A DNA stretch of 64,000 nucleotides from Crossaster papposus. Its lineage: Eukaryota > Echinodermata > Asteroidea > Velatida > Solasteridae. Within the stretch, counting starts at the first letter, position 1. Every line of letters begins with the position of its first letter. The stretch lies in assembly GCA_037893245.1 (NCBI GenBank), contig JBAIAA010000095.1:186001-250000 (forward strand), given 5' to 3'. Positions 47,731 through 59,602 of the stretch are shown here, one piece after another. The position numbers and the translations under genes were made by a program. Below the pieces are notes generated by a model, which searched no databases, was not told where the DNA came from, and worked only from the letters and a program-made list of their open reading frames with translations.

Positions 47731-48891
47731 CTAACAAACAAATGGTTTCTCACCAGTGTGAATCCTCTCATGTTCTTTAATAAGATAACTTCGTTTAGTA
47801 AAAGCTTTACCACAGGTCTCACAAACAAACGGTTTCTCACCAGTGTGAATCCTGTCATGTTCTTTAGGAAGACTTCGATTAGTAAAAGCTTTACCACAGG
47901 TCTCACAAACAAATGGTTTCTCACCAGTGTGAATCCTCTCATGTTCTTTAAGATGACTTCGTGTAGTAAAAGCGTTACCACAGATCTCACAAACAAATGG
48001 TTTCTCACCAGTGTGAATCCTCTCATGTCCTTTAAGATGACTTCGTGTAGTAAAAGCTTTACCACAGGTCTCACAAACAGATGGTTTCTCACCAGTGTGA
48101 ATCCTCTCATGTTCTTTAAGATTATGTCGGTGAATAAAGGATTTTCCACAGGTCTCACAAACAAATGGTTTCTCACCAGTGTGAATCCTCTTATGTCCTT
48201 TAAGATGACTTCGTGTAGTAAAAGCTTTCCCACAGGTTTCACAAACAAATGGTTTCTCATTAGTGTGAATCCTCTCATGTTCTTTAAGATGACTTCGTTG
48301 AGTAAAAGCTTTACCACAGGTTTCACAAACAAATGGTTTCTCACCAGAGTGAATTCTGTCATGTTTCTTTAAATCATGTCGTGTAGTAAAAGCATTACCA
48401 CAGGTCTCACAAACAAACGGTTTCTCACCAGTGTGAATCCTCTCGTGTTCTTTAACATGACTTCGTTGAGTAAAAGCTTTACCACAGGTTTCACAAACAA
48501 ATGGTTTCTCACCAATGTGAATCCTCTCATGTTCTTTAAGATAACTTCGTTGAGCAAAAGCTTTACCACAGGTTTCACAAACAAATGGTTTCTCACCAGT
48601 GTGAATCCTCTCATGTCCTTTAAGACGGCTTCGTTTAATAAAAGCTTTACCACAGGTCTCACAAACAAAAGGTTTCTCACCAGTGTGAATCCTCTCATGT
48701 TCTTTAAGATTACTTTGTTGAGTAAAAACTTTACCACAGGTCTCACAAACAGATGGTTTCTCACCAGTGTGAATCCTCTCATGTCCTTTACGATGACTTC
48801 GATTAGTAAAAGCTTTACCACAGGTCTCACAATTAAGTAAAGGTTTCTCTTCCTTGTTGACCCTCTGGTGGTCAGGTCTTCTTGTGTCCAT
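47731..48891 (-). CDS. C2H2 zinc-finger protein, type B, 13 fingers
   Basis: A complete 386-residue frame: [20 protein letters not shown], 13 fingers, ending TGEKPFVC at the shared stop. Helices are NRSHRKG, QQSNLKE, KRSRLKG, QRSYLKE, QRSHVKE, TRHDLKK, QRSHLKE, TRSHLKG, HRHNLKE, TRSHLKG, TRSHLKE, NRSLPKE and KRSYLIKE. The last finger has one extra residue (LIKEH) from a TAA inserted at its TTAA (47777-47783). It lacks the final SQSNLKK/NQSNLKR finger of the siblings. Finger 12 has Pro in the helix (LPKEH). Frame open upstream for about 34 further codons. Nuclear DNA-binding protein expected. Confidence 0.84.
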   Translation of the reverse strand: MDTRRPDHQRVNKEEKPLLNCETCGKAFTNRSHRKGHERIHTGEKPSVCETCGKVFTQQSNLKEHERIHTGEKPFVCETCGKAFIKRSRLKGHERIHTGEKPFVCETCGKAFAQRSYLKEHERIHIGEKPFVCETCGKAFTQRSHVKEHERIHTGEKPFVCETCGNAFTTRHDLKKHDRIHSGEKPFVCETCGKAFTQRSHLKEHERIHTNEKPFVCETCGKAFTTRSHLKGHKRIHTGEKPFVCETCGKSFIHRHNLKEHERIHTGEKPSVCETCGKAFTTRSHLKGHERIHTGEKPFVCEICGNAFTTRSHLKEHERIHTGEKPFVCETCGKAFTNRSLPKEHDRIHTGEKPFVCETCGKAFTKRSYLIKEHERIHTGEKPFVC

Positions 48892-50541
48892 TTTGTTGCA
48901 GTGTTTAGGACGATGAATTACTACATTAGTCTGTAACATACGTCTCAACAGATTGCTTGACGAGCGTGTGTTAGTGTCGTCACCAGTGCTGTATGCTACT
49001 CTCTTAAGTCTCTCCTTGACTCAAGATTCCAGACAGGACTCTGCTGTCAGTGTCTCACCGATGAAAGCCTGTGTTAAAACACAAGCAAATAATGTGCTTC
49101 ACTACACCTTTGGACCATAGCTACAAGGAATGTTTTAACCATTTAGCGCCAGGTTTATTTTCAAGTCACCGAGACCACTGGCGGGATTATTTTTCATTGA
49201 AAATGATATAATTTCATTTCAACAGAGAACGCAGGAACAGACTTTAACTTATGCAATGACGATATTATGTGCAAAAAAATCATGACAATTGTCTATTGAT
49301 GTTCCAGATACATGAAATTATATCATTTGTTGAACTAACTGAAATGAACCAAACCAGAAGCCTATCTATTAAAAAGTATTATTGATCCATTTTAGTGTAA
49401 ATAAAAGAAGCTCTCGCAAAAATATTTGTCAAAGGACTATCGCGTCATTACATTATTGTGTCATATCATATTCAAACATGTTGATGCATTGACAGCTCCC
49501 GTGGAAAAGCCATTTTTACACATACTCGCTAAAAATAGGAATATCTCCAAAAATATTAATGCAATATCTTCCCTATTTTTACCAATATTGCTCAACGATA
49601 TATGCTTTAATAATATCCAAACCAAATTACTAAAATATTTTATTATCCAGGAGAAAATGGCCTCCAAAGTTGGGTATAGTTTTTTTTGGACCACCCTGTA
49701 TATTCACGTCCACCGCTGTGTATGCCATACATGTCAGTCGTGTATACCTGTCCACTGCAGTGCTAGCGGGTAGCTTTTGGCATAAATACATGTCAACCTC
49801 AACAACGAAGGTAACTTTTGCAGCGGAATTCAACTGCTGTGCCGGACAAATTAACGCGTCATCTGTGGATAGTAAACAATTTTGTCGGGCCTAGCTCGGG
49901 ACGTATTCGCGTTCGTTTTTGAATCTCGGAATTTTTTGTCAAATATGTATACGTCCTGCGGCACTATTCTGGTTAATTTCTAGAAAAGTTTACCAAAATT
50001 ACAACAAAATTAGGAAAAATAATGCTCCAGTCACCAGGGCCAGACACAAATAAAATTGTATTGGCCGGAGTTGAAATAAAAACTGGAAAATCTTGTTTGT
50101 GATTGGTCTAGTAATGGTATGGGTCAATGTTGGCAATGTCTGCTACATGCACATGTAATTAACTCACCAGTGTACGTTGTGCTACGACCCCACAATCTGC
50201 AGAAAGATCTTGTACTAAGTTGTCGTCAATTCAATTCAGACAGCCTCGCCAGAATTGTCTCATAGTACAGCCTAATGAAGAGAAAGTGAAATGGGGCGAG
50301 TTGGTAAGGGGCAAGTTGGTAAGGGGCAAGTCGGCCAGTTGTCCTAGCCTAGGCTATAGGCCGAATAATAATGTTGGTCACGGCATGGAGCTCGAGTTGA
50401 GCCGTGTACGCCAAGAGGAATTGGAGAAATAATTCTTAATTATCACTATACCAATTTGTATATGTCGCGTTTATAAGCGCATTTTACAAACTGCAAGGTC
50501 TCAGGCTACCTACCTGATGAAAATAACGGCAAAACTACGAG
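48892..50541. repeat. Module delta, copy 4
   Basis: Contains TTAACCATTTAGCGCC (49135), an insert at about 49200-49700 not in the other deltas (with the inverted pair ATGATATAATTTCAT near 49204 and 49313, and a mariner-like right end AGTTTTTTTTGGACCACCCT at 49678), a conserved short frame (49790-49894), then a unique copy of GGGGCAAGTTGGTAA in tandem near 50300. No other gene. Confidence 0.6.
49790..49894 (+). CDS. Short conserved open frame MSTSTTKVTF, copy 2
   Basis: 34 residues, MSTSTTKVTFAAEFNCC, then QINASSVDSKQFCRA. See 24720. Unknown function; possibly not coding. Confidence 0.25.
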   Translation: MSTSTTKVTFAAEFNCCAGQINASSVDSKQFCRA

Positions 50542-51473
50542 TACAGACGTTTTCCTAGTTCCGGATCGCAAAAACAATTCAGGCTGTTTTCGGCAAGTCT
50601 AATCCTCGAAATTCAAATGAAATAGGTTTAGTAGTTTACCTTAACTAATGGAGAAACTACAGTTTTTGTTTCGATATTTATGCTCTTCTTAATTTGAAAA
50701 TACGACGTTTATACCGACAACACTTTTCCTAGTTGCGGATCGGTTTAACCAATTCCGGATCGGGTGAAAAAACGGCTTCGTACATGAAAAATAATCACAC
50801 TAGAACCAACCCGAATCAAGCCTATATTTCTGATAAAGTATTCATTAGTTTATATAAATACAGTTTCAAATACTTCAACTTCCAATAAAGTTTAAAAAAA
50901 AGACTTGCAAGGAAATGTTTTGAAATGTTTTGTCCGTGTAGCGTGCGCGACCGATACATGTGTGGCGCGGCAACGAGCCGATAAACGTTGACCGATCACA
51001 TCGCAGAACACGTCATATGAAAACGCTTGCGCGCGTGTAGTTGATGCATGTATTTTACGCGCGATCCGGAGCTAGGAAAAGATTTACGTTCAGTCTTTGG
51101 CAGATTTTTTAATACTGGAGACTTTTAGACTTATTTTTACCCAACAAATAATCGATGCATGAGTTGTATACAACTGTAGACTACAAAAAGGCATAAATGA
51201 AATCAAACGTTTTGAGTGACATGTCGCAGAATATTTGTTCGTGGTTTTGCGGCTCCCGTGATTTCTACAAACCGTCCAAACATGTCAAAGTACGAGTCGA
51301 AAATCTAGCCAAAACTCCTTTTCTGGATATTTTATTGAAAAGATATTTATGTATCAAGAAGCTTGTATGTTTCTTTTCAAAATGCACTTCATCTAAAAAA
51401 ATAGTATTGGAGACCAAGCCATAAGAGGTAGGTTTTTATTTGAAGCGATCCGGAACTAGGAAAACAACTGTAC
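50542..51473. mobile_element. 0.9-kb DNA transposon with repeated subterminal motifs
   Basis: Ends GTACAGACGTTTTCCTAG and its inverse, CTAGGAAAACAACTGTAC. The motif TTTTCCTAGTTCCGGATCG recurs inside near 50727 and 50750 and inverted near 51061 and 51448. Sibling deltas read ACTACGACCAACAC across the point. Only a 75-residue unrecognised frame (51197-51424) is present. The CAG...CTG ends next to TA suggest a Tc1/mariner-type MITE. Confidence 0.7.
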
Positions 51474-52208
51474 AACCAACACTAGCTGCGCAACGCCGAT
51501 GATGACAGCGCCCTCTATATATAGTTTCTTTTTATTATACGAGTGAAATTCTTTTATATGAGGCAAATATGAAACGAAGAGAAAAATAATGACACCAGGC
51601 GCGAACTGGTTAATGAAATTTGTCTGTGTCACATTTCGTTGTTTTTAAAATTGATCCACATACACCGTGTCCCAAAGATCACGGTTTGACCCCAGTGAAG
51701 GGTTTAGTGAAGAATGTCAAACGAAGCTGGAGCAAAAAGTAACATAAACACAAACACAAACAAAACACAATGTCTGCGGAACTGATCATTTGTATTTTCT
51801 ATTTGAATTCAATTTAATATTCCGCACAACTACAGACAAACTTGTGGTTATAAATAAACAAACTGCGATAAGGTAAATTAATTGTTAACAATTTAAAGGG
51901 TCTACGTTATGTGTTTTTTATTAGCTTAAATAAAAGATTATATTTGAATGAGTGATTTCTAGACTCCAGTAAATAAGTTAGAAAAACAATCATAAAGTGT
52001 TTTGGGAAAATGGCCCTGCCCCTAGAATGGTACATGCACCTCATTGGCATTAAAAATGTGCATAATCGTGACGTACATTTGGGAACTCGTTGGCCGGCCA
52101 GTAGCTGAGCTACAGCGGCCGTGCTGCTACGCACGTGCAATCGATGCAGAATCATTCATTCCAGTTCGATCATCGATTAGTTCTGGATTTTCTTCATTCT
52201 TCATAAAA

Positions 52209-52305
52209 ATGCCAGCCAGATGTGTTGCTGCATGTTGCAGCAACACCAATAAAGCTGGTGTTAGCATGCATACATTTCCAATCATAAACTCCCAATCATC
52301 ATTAA
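52209..52305 (+). pseudogene. THAP-domain N-terminal half, module 9, interrupted
   Basis: MPARCVAACCSNTNKAGVSM, then HTFPIINSQSSL, where a TTAA element (52306-52604) cuts in just before the usual end. Gly-Cys-Gly has become Cys-Cys-Ser. Confidence 0.5.
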
Positions 52306-52604
52306 CCCTAACCCTCCCAAATCCTCCAAATTCCTCATTGCAAAATGCAGGATTTTGCAGGATTGAGGTCACTTGGAGTTTGATGCATCGCAGGATTTTG
52401 CAGGATTGAGGTTACTTGGGTTTTTACTGACTGCAGCCAGGGCAAGACTGCAGGATTTTGCAGGATACAGGCTGTATGGTCACCAGTGACCAATATTGGA
52501 AGATTTTGCAGGATTCAGGTTACTTGGAGTTTTAACAATTTAGGAATTGGAGGATTTTGCAGGATTCAGGTTATGTGTAAGTAAAAATGGGTAGGGAGTT
52601 AGGG
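52306..52604. mobile_element. TTAA-flanked element with telomere-like ends
   Basis: 299 bp between TTAA at 52302-52305 and 52605-52608; the empty site is seen at 26588, 47266 and 15851. Ends CCCTAACCCTCCC and GGGTAGGGAGTTAGGG. The inside has five units of about 60 bases with GGATTTTGCAGGATT. CCC-starting ends at TTAA fit piggyBac-type elements and differ from the CCAGTTCGCG family. Confidence 0.8.
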
Positions 52605-53107
52605 TTAATAAACTAAGTTGGATTAATTGCCAGCACTAAGCATTTTGGCAATGTTTCCCATATGTAACCTGATACGTCAAAACCAGGCAAAAAGTCAATT
52701 TTGAGTTATCACATTTCCCAGCAAAACCTTGCTCTTTCAAATGCCAATTTGCTCTTGTAATTATTCCAAAGCTAAGCTATTACATTTTGAAATCTGTATT
52801 TTTTTTGGTCAATTCTGAACAAAATCTTGAACAAAGTGTCATTTTTGTGAAAAATCTTGCCTCTCTAAAAGTGTTTTAAAAATACTTTTGGGATAAAATT
52901 CCAGTTTGCCATTTTGCAGCTGTTTCTCCATTCGTAGCTCAACCCGCCTGATTTTGGCATACCACATTACATGTATATGTATACATGTATTGCTAACGTG
53001 CTGTGTGGGTTCATTGATGTGTAGTTCCATTACTTTGAGGGGAAGAGCTTTTACACTGGTCGCTCATCACCGAGATTGCCTTGCCCAATAAAGACTTTTC
53101 CACAGAT

Positions 53108-54944
53108 CTAACAAACAAATGGCTTCTCACTGGTGTGAATCATTTCATGTCTCTTAAGGTTAGATTGACTTGAAAAAGCTTTACCACAGGTCTCACAAAC
53201 AAATGGTTTCTCACCAGTGTGAATCCTCTCATGTTCTTTAAGATAACTTCGTTTAGTAAAAGCTTTACCACAGGTCTCACAAACAAATGATTTCTCACCA
53301 AAGTGAATCCTCTCGTGTATTTTGAGACTACTTTGTCGAGTAAAAGCTTTACCACAGGTCTCACAAACAAACGTTTTTTCACCAGTGTGAATCCTCTCAT
53401 GTTCTTTAAGATGACTTCGTGTAGTAAAAGCGTTACCACAGATCTCACAAACAAATGGTTTCTTACCAGTGTGAATCCTCTCATGTCCTTTAAGATGACT
53501 TTGTGTAGTAAAAGCTTTACCACAGGTCTCACAAACAAATGGTTTCTCACCAGTGTGAATCCTCTCATGTTCTTTAAGATGACTTCGTGTAGTAAAAGCG
53601 TTACCACAGATCTCACAAACAAATGGTTTCTCACCAGAGTGAATTCTGTCATGTTTCTTTAAATCATGTCGTGTAGTAAAAGCTTTCCCACAGGTTTCAC
53701 AAACAAACGGTTTCTCACCAGTGTGAATCCTCTCATGTTCTTGAAGATGACTTCGTTGAGTAAAAGCTTTACCACAGGTTTCACAAACAAATAGTTTCTC
53801 ACCAGTGTGAATCCTCTCATGTCCTTTAAGATGACTTTGTTGAGTAAAAGCTTTACCACAGGTCTCACAAACAAATGGTTTCTCACCAGTATGAATCCTG
53901 TCGTGCATCTTTAAACCATTTTGGAATGTAAACGGTTTTCCACAGGTTTCACAAACAAATGGTTTCTCACCAGTGTGAATCCTCTCATGTTCTTTAAGAT
54001 GACTTTGTTGAGTAAAAGCTTTACCACAGGTCTCACAAACAAATGGTTTCTCACCAGAGTGAATTCTGTCATGTTTCTTTAAATAATGTCGTGTAGTAAA
54101 AGCTTTCCCACAGGTTTCACAAACAAACGGTTTCTCACCAGTGTGAATCCTCTCATGTTCTTTAAGATGACTTCGTTGAGTAAAAGCTTTACCACAGGTT
54201 TCACAAACAAATAGTTTCTCACCAGTGTGAATCCTCTTATGTCCTTTAAGATGACTTTGTCGAGTAAAAGCTTTACCACAGGTCTCACAAACAAATGGTT
54301 TCTCACCAGTATGAATCCTGTCGTGAATCTTTAAACCATTTTGGAATGTAAACGCTTTCCCACAGGTTTCACAAACAAATGGTTTCTCACCAGAGTGAAT
54401 CCTTTCATGTTCTTTAAGTTTATTTCGTTGAGTAAAAGCTTTACCACAAGTCTCACAAACAAACGGTTTCTCACCAGAGTGAATCCTCTCATGTTCTTTA
54501 AGATTACTTCGTTGAGTAAAAGCTTTACCACAGGTCTCACAAACAAATGGTTTCTCAGCAGAGTGAATCCTCTTATCATGTTTCTTTAGACTACTTCGGC
54601 GTGTAAAACCTTGTCCACAGGTCTCACAAACAAACAGTTTCTCACCAGAGCAAACCCTCTCATGTTCCTTTAGATCACGTTGTCGAGTAAAAGCTTTACC
54701 ACGGGTCTCACAAAAAAATGGCTTCTCACCAGTGTGAATCCTCTCATCATGTCCCGTAAGATAACTTCGTGTAGTAAAAGCTTTACCACAGGTTGCACAA
54801 ACAAATAATTTTTTCACCAGTGTGAATCCTCTCATGTTCTTTAAGATGACTTAGTTTGGTAAAAGCTTTATTACAGGTCTCACAATTAAGTAAAGGTTTC
54901 TCTTCCTTGTTGACCCTCTGGTGGTCAGGTCTTCTTGTGTCCAT
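53108..54944 (-). pseudogene. Type B C2H2 zinc-finger gene, 21 fingers, one frameshift
   Basis: [20 protein letters not shown] and finger 1 (KLSHLKEH) are normal. Then at about 54809-54814 a T run one base longer than in the sibling at 38231 shifts the frame inside the second finger, so a protein from the usual start would end after about 53 residues. Beyond it 20 fingers remain open to SEKPFVC. Finger 2 keeps CATC; finger 3 has CETR (second zinc Cys lost) and ends HERVC. The rest parallels 36448-38373 finger by finger, including the repeated FQNGLK block. Either a recent pseudogene, a sequencing error in a T run, or translation from a downstream start. Confidence 0.8.
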
Positions 54945-55737
54945 TTTGTTGCAGTGTTTAGGCCGATGAATTACTACATCAGTCTGTACCATACGTCTCA
55001 ACAGATTGCTTGAGCGTGTGTTAGCGTCGTCACCAGTGCTGCATGCTACTCTCTTAACCAGTTCGCGCCGGGATTATTTTAACAACGCCGAGCCGACGGG
55101 CGGGATTATTTTTAACGAAACTCGATCCGAAGCGTGTTCAGGCTGATAGTGCCGGGAAGCACACCCACGCATTTCCGGCCTTGCGCGCTGCTGACATACA
55201 TTTCCGAACTTGAACTTGGCGTGTTTATGCGTCATCCGTTTTGAATTTTGGGAAATTTTTGCGTTTATATATGTCATCCGGCGTGAACTGGTTAAGTCTC
55301 TCCTTGATTGATGCAATTAGGAAAAATAACACTCCTCCTGTCACCAGGGCCAATCACAAACAAAACTGTTGCCATTGGTCGGAGTTAAAATAAAAAATGG
55401 AAAATCTTGTCTGTGGTTGGTCTAGTATGGTATGGGTCAATGTTGGCAATGTCTGCTAATTAACTCACCACTGTACGTTGTGCTACGACCCCACAATCTG
55501 CAGAAAGACCTTGTACTAAGTTGTAGTCAATTCAATTCAGACAGCCTCGCCAGCATTGTCTCAGTCGGTACAGCCTAAAGAAGAGAAAGTGAAATGGGGC
55601 GAGTTGGTAAGGGGAAAGTCGCCCAGTTGACCTATACTAGCCTAGGCCGAGTAATTTTTGTCACTGTAAACCAGTTAAGCCGTGTACGTTGAGGCATTGG
55701 AGAAATAATTCGTAATCATTCTCCTCCGATCCTCTCC
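54945..55737. repeat. Module delta, copy 5, cut short
   Basis: Conserved 5' flank with a TTAA element at 55058-55291, then the short form of delta as in copy 3, ending where a Penelope-like element begins. No gene. Confidence 0.65.
55058..55291. mobile_element. TTAA-inserting MITE in the type B 5' flank
   Basis: 234 bp between TTAA at 55054-55057 and 55292-55295. The empty site CTCTCTTAAGTCTCTCC is present at 23841 and 48999. Ends CCAGTTCGCGCCGGG and CCGGCGTGAACTGG. It lies about 110 bases upstream of the start codon, so it is in the leader or promoter of the gene at 53108. Confidence 0.9.
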
Positions 55738-57880
55738 GTCCAACTCCCCGTACTGTGAACCAGGTACAGCTCAGCCAAGATCTCACGAAAAGGTATCGGA
55801 GGATTCGTCTCCGTGAGTTTTTTCTTGATTCCGACCCTTGTGACCCAGAACCCTTCCGTGTCAAGAGCGCATGGGTACCCCCCAAGAATCGTGTACCAGC
55901 CCTTAAACGTATGTTCAAGTTGTCAATACCCAAGTCACTAACCCTGGTAACTTTCCCCACAGGACCCATGATAACCTCCCCAGAGAAGAGCGCCTTGCAC
56001 TTTTGCTTTGCGTTCTCGTACTGACATCATCATCAAGCCAGCTGATAAAGGGTCAGCCGTGGTCATCATGGATCGTCAGCAGTACATCGACGAGGCCCAC
56101 GGCCAGTTGGACAACCGTACTAACTACATGTATATCTGCCTCGACTCTGATCCCACAGGTACATTTTCTCGAGAGATACAGCAGTTGCTTGAGGACATGC
56201 GATCACGTGACCAACTGTCAAAGAAAGCTTACAAATTTCTTTTACCAACTGACTGTAGAACTGCTAGGTTCTATCTTCTAAGATTCACAAGACTGGTAAC
56301 CCTGGTAGACCCATCGTCTCGGGTAATGGGTCACCCACGGAACACATCTCCCTGTTTATTGGCAGTTTTCTTAAACCCCTTGTCCCTAGGATTCCATCAT
56401 ACATCCATGACACCCCAGACTTCTTGTGCAAGCTCGAAGGAATCAAAGACCAGATTCCCAGAACGGCCACCATTGGGACGTTTTATGTCTCATCCTTGTA
56501 CGCCAACATACCACATGAAGAAGGTATTCTTGCCTGTTCCATTACCATAGCTAGGGCAGGACGCACGACCCCTCCCATAACTGACATTCGCTCCCTCATG
56601 AAACTTGTACTAACGAATTAATTTTTTCTTCCTAGAAAAGCACTATCTACAGATATATGGCACTGCAATGAGTACTCGCATCGCACCCTCCTTTGCATGC
56701 CTCTTCATGGGCGACCCAGAGGAACTAATGCTTGCCTCAGCACCGTGCCGTCCCTGGATCTGGTGGAGATACATTTATGATGTATTTTTCATCTGGACCA
56801 GTGATGAGGACAGTCTGCTGACTTTCACTTATCACATGAATTGCTTCCACAGGACCATCAAGTTCACATCAGAGTACTCACATCATCAGGCCCAATTCCT
56901 GGATATCACCATCCACAGGGAGGATAACCTAATAACCATTGATATGTATTCTAAATACACAGACACACACCAGTATCTCCACTCCTCCAGCTGTCACCCT
57001 ATGCATTGTAAGTCTCGTATAGCATTTAGTCATCAGGCCCTCAGACTCAAAAGGATTTGTTTTAACGACGATGATTTCTCCCGCCATTCACAGATACTGA
57101 AGAATAACTTGGTTGCCAGTGGTCACAGCTCCCACCAAGTTCAACGTGCCATTGCCAAAGCCAAAGCCAAAGCCGTACCCAGAAATTTGGCTCTAAAGGT
57201 AAAGGCCCCCCAGGCTGATGCCAAAACCTAGAGTAAGACCCCCCCCCCCCCCCTGGTGACTACCTTTCACCCCAGTCTCCCTTCTCTCGCAAAATCACTA
57301 ACGACAGCCATCACATTCTCCACACTTCAGATCGCTTTGTCCGTGCCATCCCAGACAGCCCTGTATTGGCTTATAGATCGACGCCCTCGTAATCTACGAG
57401 ACCTCCTTGTTCGAGCCAAAGTTCCCTGCTTGGATGCATCTCCTCCCATCCAGCACGGAACTTTCAAGTGCAGTTCCAGATGTGTGGTTTGCCAGATCCA
57501 CATCCAGGAGTCGGACTCCTTTTCTGGCCACTCTTCTAGTACCACCCATAGAATTATTGGTAACATCACTTGTAGTACATCTAATGTCATATATCTCATC
57601 TCTTGCAGGTTTTGTGGAGTTCATTATGTCAGAGAGACCAAACATGGATACCCCCGTCAGTCATCACTTCAACCAGCCTAACCATTGCATTTCTGATATG
57701 ATTCTACAGGGCATAGAATCACTTGGCCATCGGAAAGACATCATAAAAATGTTTTGACCTCAAACAAATTGCAACAAACATTTTTTTTCACCACGATGCA
57801 TTTCTAAAAGTCAACACAATGACATATTAATGAAATATTAAGATCTTGTTAAGATCGAAATATTAGGCCCCCTTTAATTT
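55738..57880 (+). mobile_element. Penelope-like retroelement fossil, copy 1
   Basis: Parts in order: N-terminal region (LTKRYRRIRLREFF), reverse-transcriptase start (IIKPADKGSAVVIMDRQQYI), mid-RT (SLYANIPHEEGI), later RT (YIYDVFFIW in place of the YxDD box; DTHQYLHSSSCHP), and a terminal zone with CVVCQ and VIYLISCRFC, as in the linker and GIY-YIG endonuclease. The 3' end has a GATCTT...AAGATC hairpin followed by GAAA. It is broken, with several disruptions. It replaces module alpha before the gene at 58124. Confidence 0.85.
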
Positions 57881-57889
57881 ATTTGATTT

Positions 57890-58123
57890 CTTTAAGATTA
57901 CTTCGTTTATTAAAAGCTTTACCACAATCCCGTCATATCTCTTTAGATCATGTTGTTGAGTAAGGCTTTACCACAGGTCTCACAAACAAATGGTTTCTCA
58001 CCAATGTGAATCCTGCCCGTCGTGCATCCTTAAACTATTTTGGAATGTAAATGCTAACCCACAAGTTTCACAAACAAATAGTTTCTCACCAGAGTGAATC
58101 CTCTCATGTTCTTTAAGATTATG
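57890..58123 (-). pseudogene. Degenerate finger remnants
   Basis: Pieces of about three fingers (CETCGLAF-like, helix FQNSLRM) with indels, continuing the 3' end of the gene at 58124. The normal SEKPFVC terminus and module alpha are missing. Confidence 0.7.
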
Positions 58124-59138
58124 TCATTGAATAAAGGATTTACCACAGGTTTCACAAACAAATGTTTTTTCACCAGTGTGAATCCTCATGTGCTTTACGA
58201 TGACTTTGTTTAGTAAAAGCTTTACCACAGGTCTCGCAAACAAATGGTTTCTCACCAGTGTGAATCCTCTCATGTTCTTTAAGATGACTTCGTTTAGTAA
58301 AAGCTTTACCACAGGTCTCACAAACAAATGGCTTCTCATCAGTGTGAGTCCTCTCATGTATTTTAAGACTACTTCGTTGAGTAAAAGCTTTACCACAGGT
58401 TTCACAAACAAAAGGTTTCTCACCAGTGTGAATCCTCTCATGTTCTTTGAGATGACTTTGTTGAGTAAAAGCCTTACCACAGGTCTCACAAACAAATGGT
58501 TTCTCACCAGTGTGAATTCTCTCATGTTCTTTAAGATGACTTCGTTTAGTAAAAGCTTTACCACAGGTCTCACAAACAAATGGTTTCTCACCAGTGTGAA
58601 TCCTCTCATGTATTGTAAGACTACTTCGTTGAGTAAAAGCTTTACCACAGGTCTCACATACAAATGGTTTCTCACCAATTTGAATCCCGTCATGTCTCTT
58701 TAGATCATGTTGTTGAGTAAAAGCTTTACCACAGGTCTCACAAACAAATGGTTTCTCACCAGAGTGAATCTTCTCATGTTCTTTAAGATTACTTTGGTTA
58801 GGAAAAGCTAAACCACAGGTCTCACAAACAAATGTTTTTTCACTAGTGTGAATCCTCTCATGTTTTTTAAGATTAGTTCGTCGAGTAGAAGCTTTACCAC
58901 AGGTCTCACAAACAAATGGTTTCTCACCAGTGTGAATCCTTTCATGTTTTTTAAGATTATTTCGTTGAGTAAAAGCTTTACCACAGGTCTCACAAACAAA
59001 TGGTTTTTCACCAGTGTGAATCCTCTCATGTTCTTTAAGATGACTTCGTCTAGTAAAAGCTTTACCACAGGTCTCACAATTAAGTAAAGGTTTCTCTTCC
59101 TTGTTGACCCTCTGGTGGTCAGGTCTTCTTGTGTCCAT
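58124..59138 (-). pseudogene. Type B C2H2 zinc-finger gene, 3' end decayed
   Basis: [20 protein letters not shown] and ten fingers are open, then in finger 11 a 2-base deletion (GAATCCTCATG for GAATCCTCTCATG, about 58186) shifts the frame to KAHEDSHW and a stop at 58170. In the original frame a further finger ends at FIQ-stop (58124), where siblings have an Arg codon. Finger 5 has HDGIQ (last His lost). Short finger remains continue to about 57890, where the Penelope-like element begins. A 10-finger protein of about 322 residues could still be made. Helices: RRSHLKE, QRNNLKK, RRTNLKK, NQSNLKE, QQHDLKR, QRSSLTI, KRSHLKE. Confidence 0.8.
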
Positions 59139-59602
59139 TTTGCTGCAGTGTTTAGGACGATGAATTACCATACGTACGTCTGTACCATACGTCTCAACAG
59201 ATTGCTTGAGCGTGTGTTAGCGTCGTCACCAGTGCTGCATGCTACTCTCCTCCTCAAGTCTCTCTTTGATCGACTCAAAGTCTTCAGATTCCAGACAGGA
59301 CTCTGCTGTCAGTGTCTCACCGGAAAACCTGTGTTAAAACACAAGCAAATAATGTGCTTCACTACACATTTGGACTATAGCTACAAGGAATGTTTTAACC
59401 ATCGAGGGCCGGGTTTATTTTCAAGTCACTGAGACCACTGGCGGGATCATTTTTCATTGAATTTTTTTTTTTTATTCAGTAAAATATTCCTGTTTTGAAA
59501 CAAGACGCAGTTTATTAGCACCGTTATTTACAGGTTTTTGCCAACATTCTGTTGTCTAGGGCATTTTTTCTCTCTGCAGGCGTGATATTACGTCAACCGC
59601 TA

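Larger units (their letters stand above)
49139..51609. mobile_element. Possible 2.5-kb TTAA element spanning delta
   Basis: Left TTAACCATTTAGCGCC...GGCGGGATTATTTTTCATTG resembles the first 70 bases of the 234-bp family, and the right side ends GGCGCGAACTGG then TTAA (51610-51613). If the pair belongs together, delta is an old, larger member of the family. No transposase frame is seen. The equivalent in the last unit is 59399-61650. Confidence 0.35.

Noticed and set aside
52306-52320. Interstitial telomere repeat
   Set aside because: The CCCTAACCC is the end of a TTAA-flanked element with a visible empty site, not a telomere remnant.
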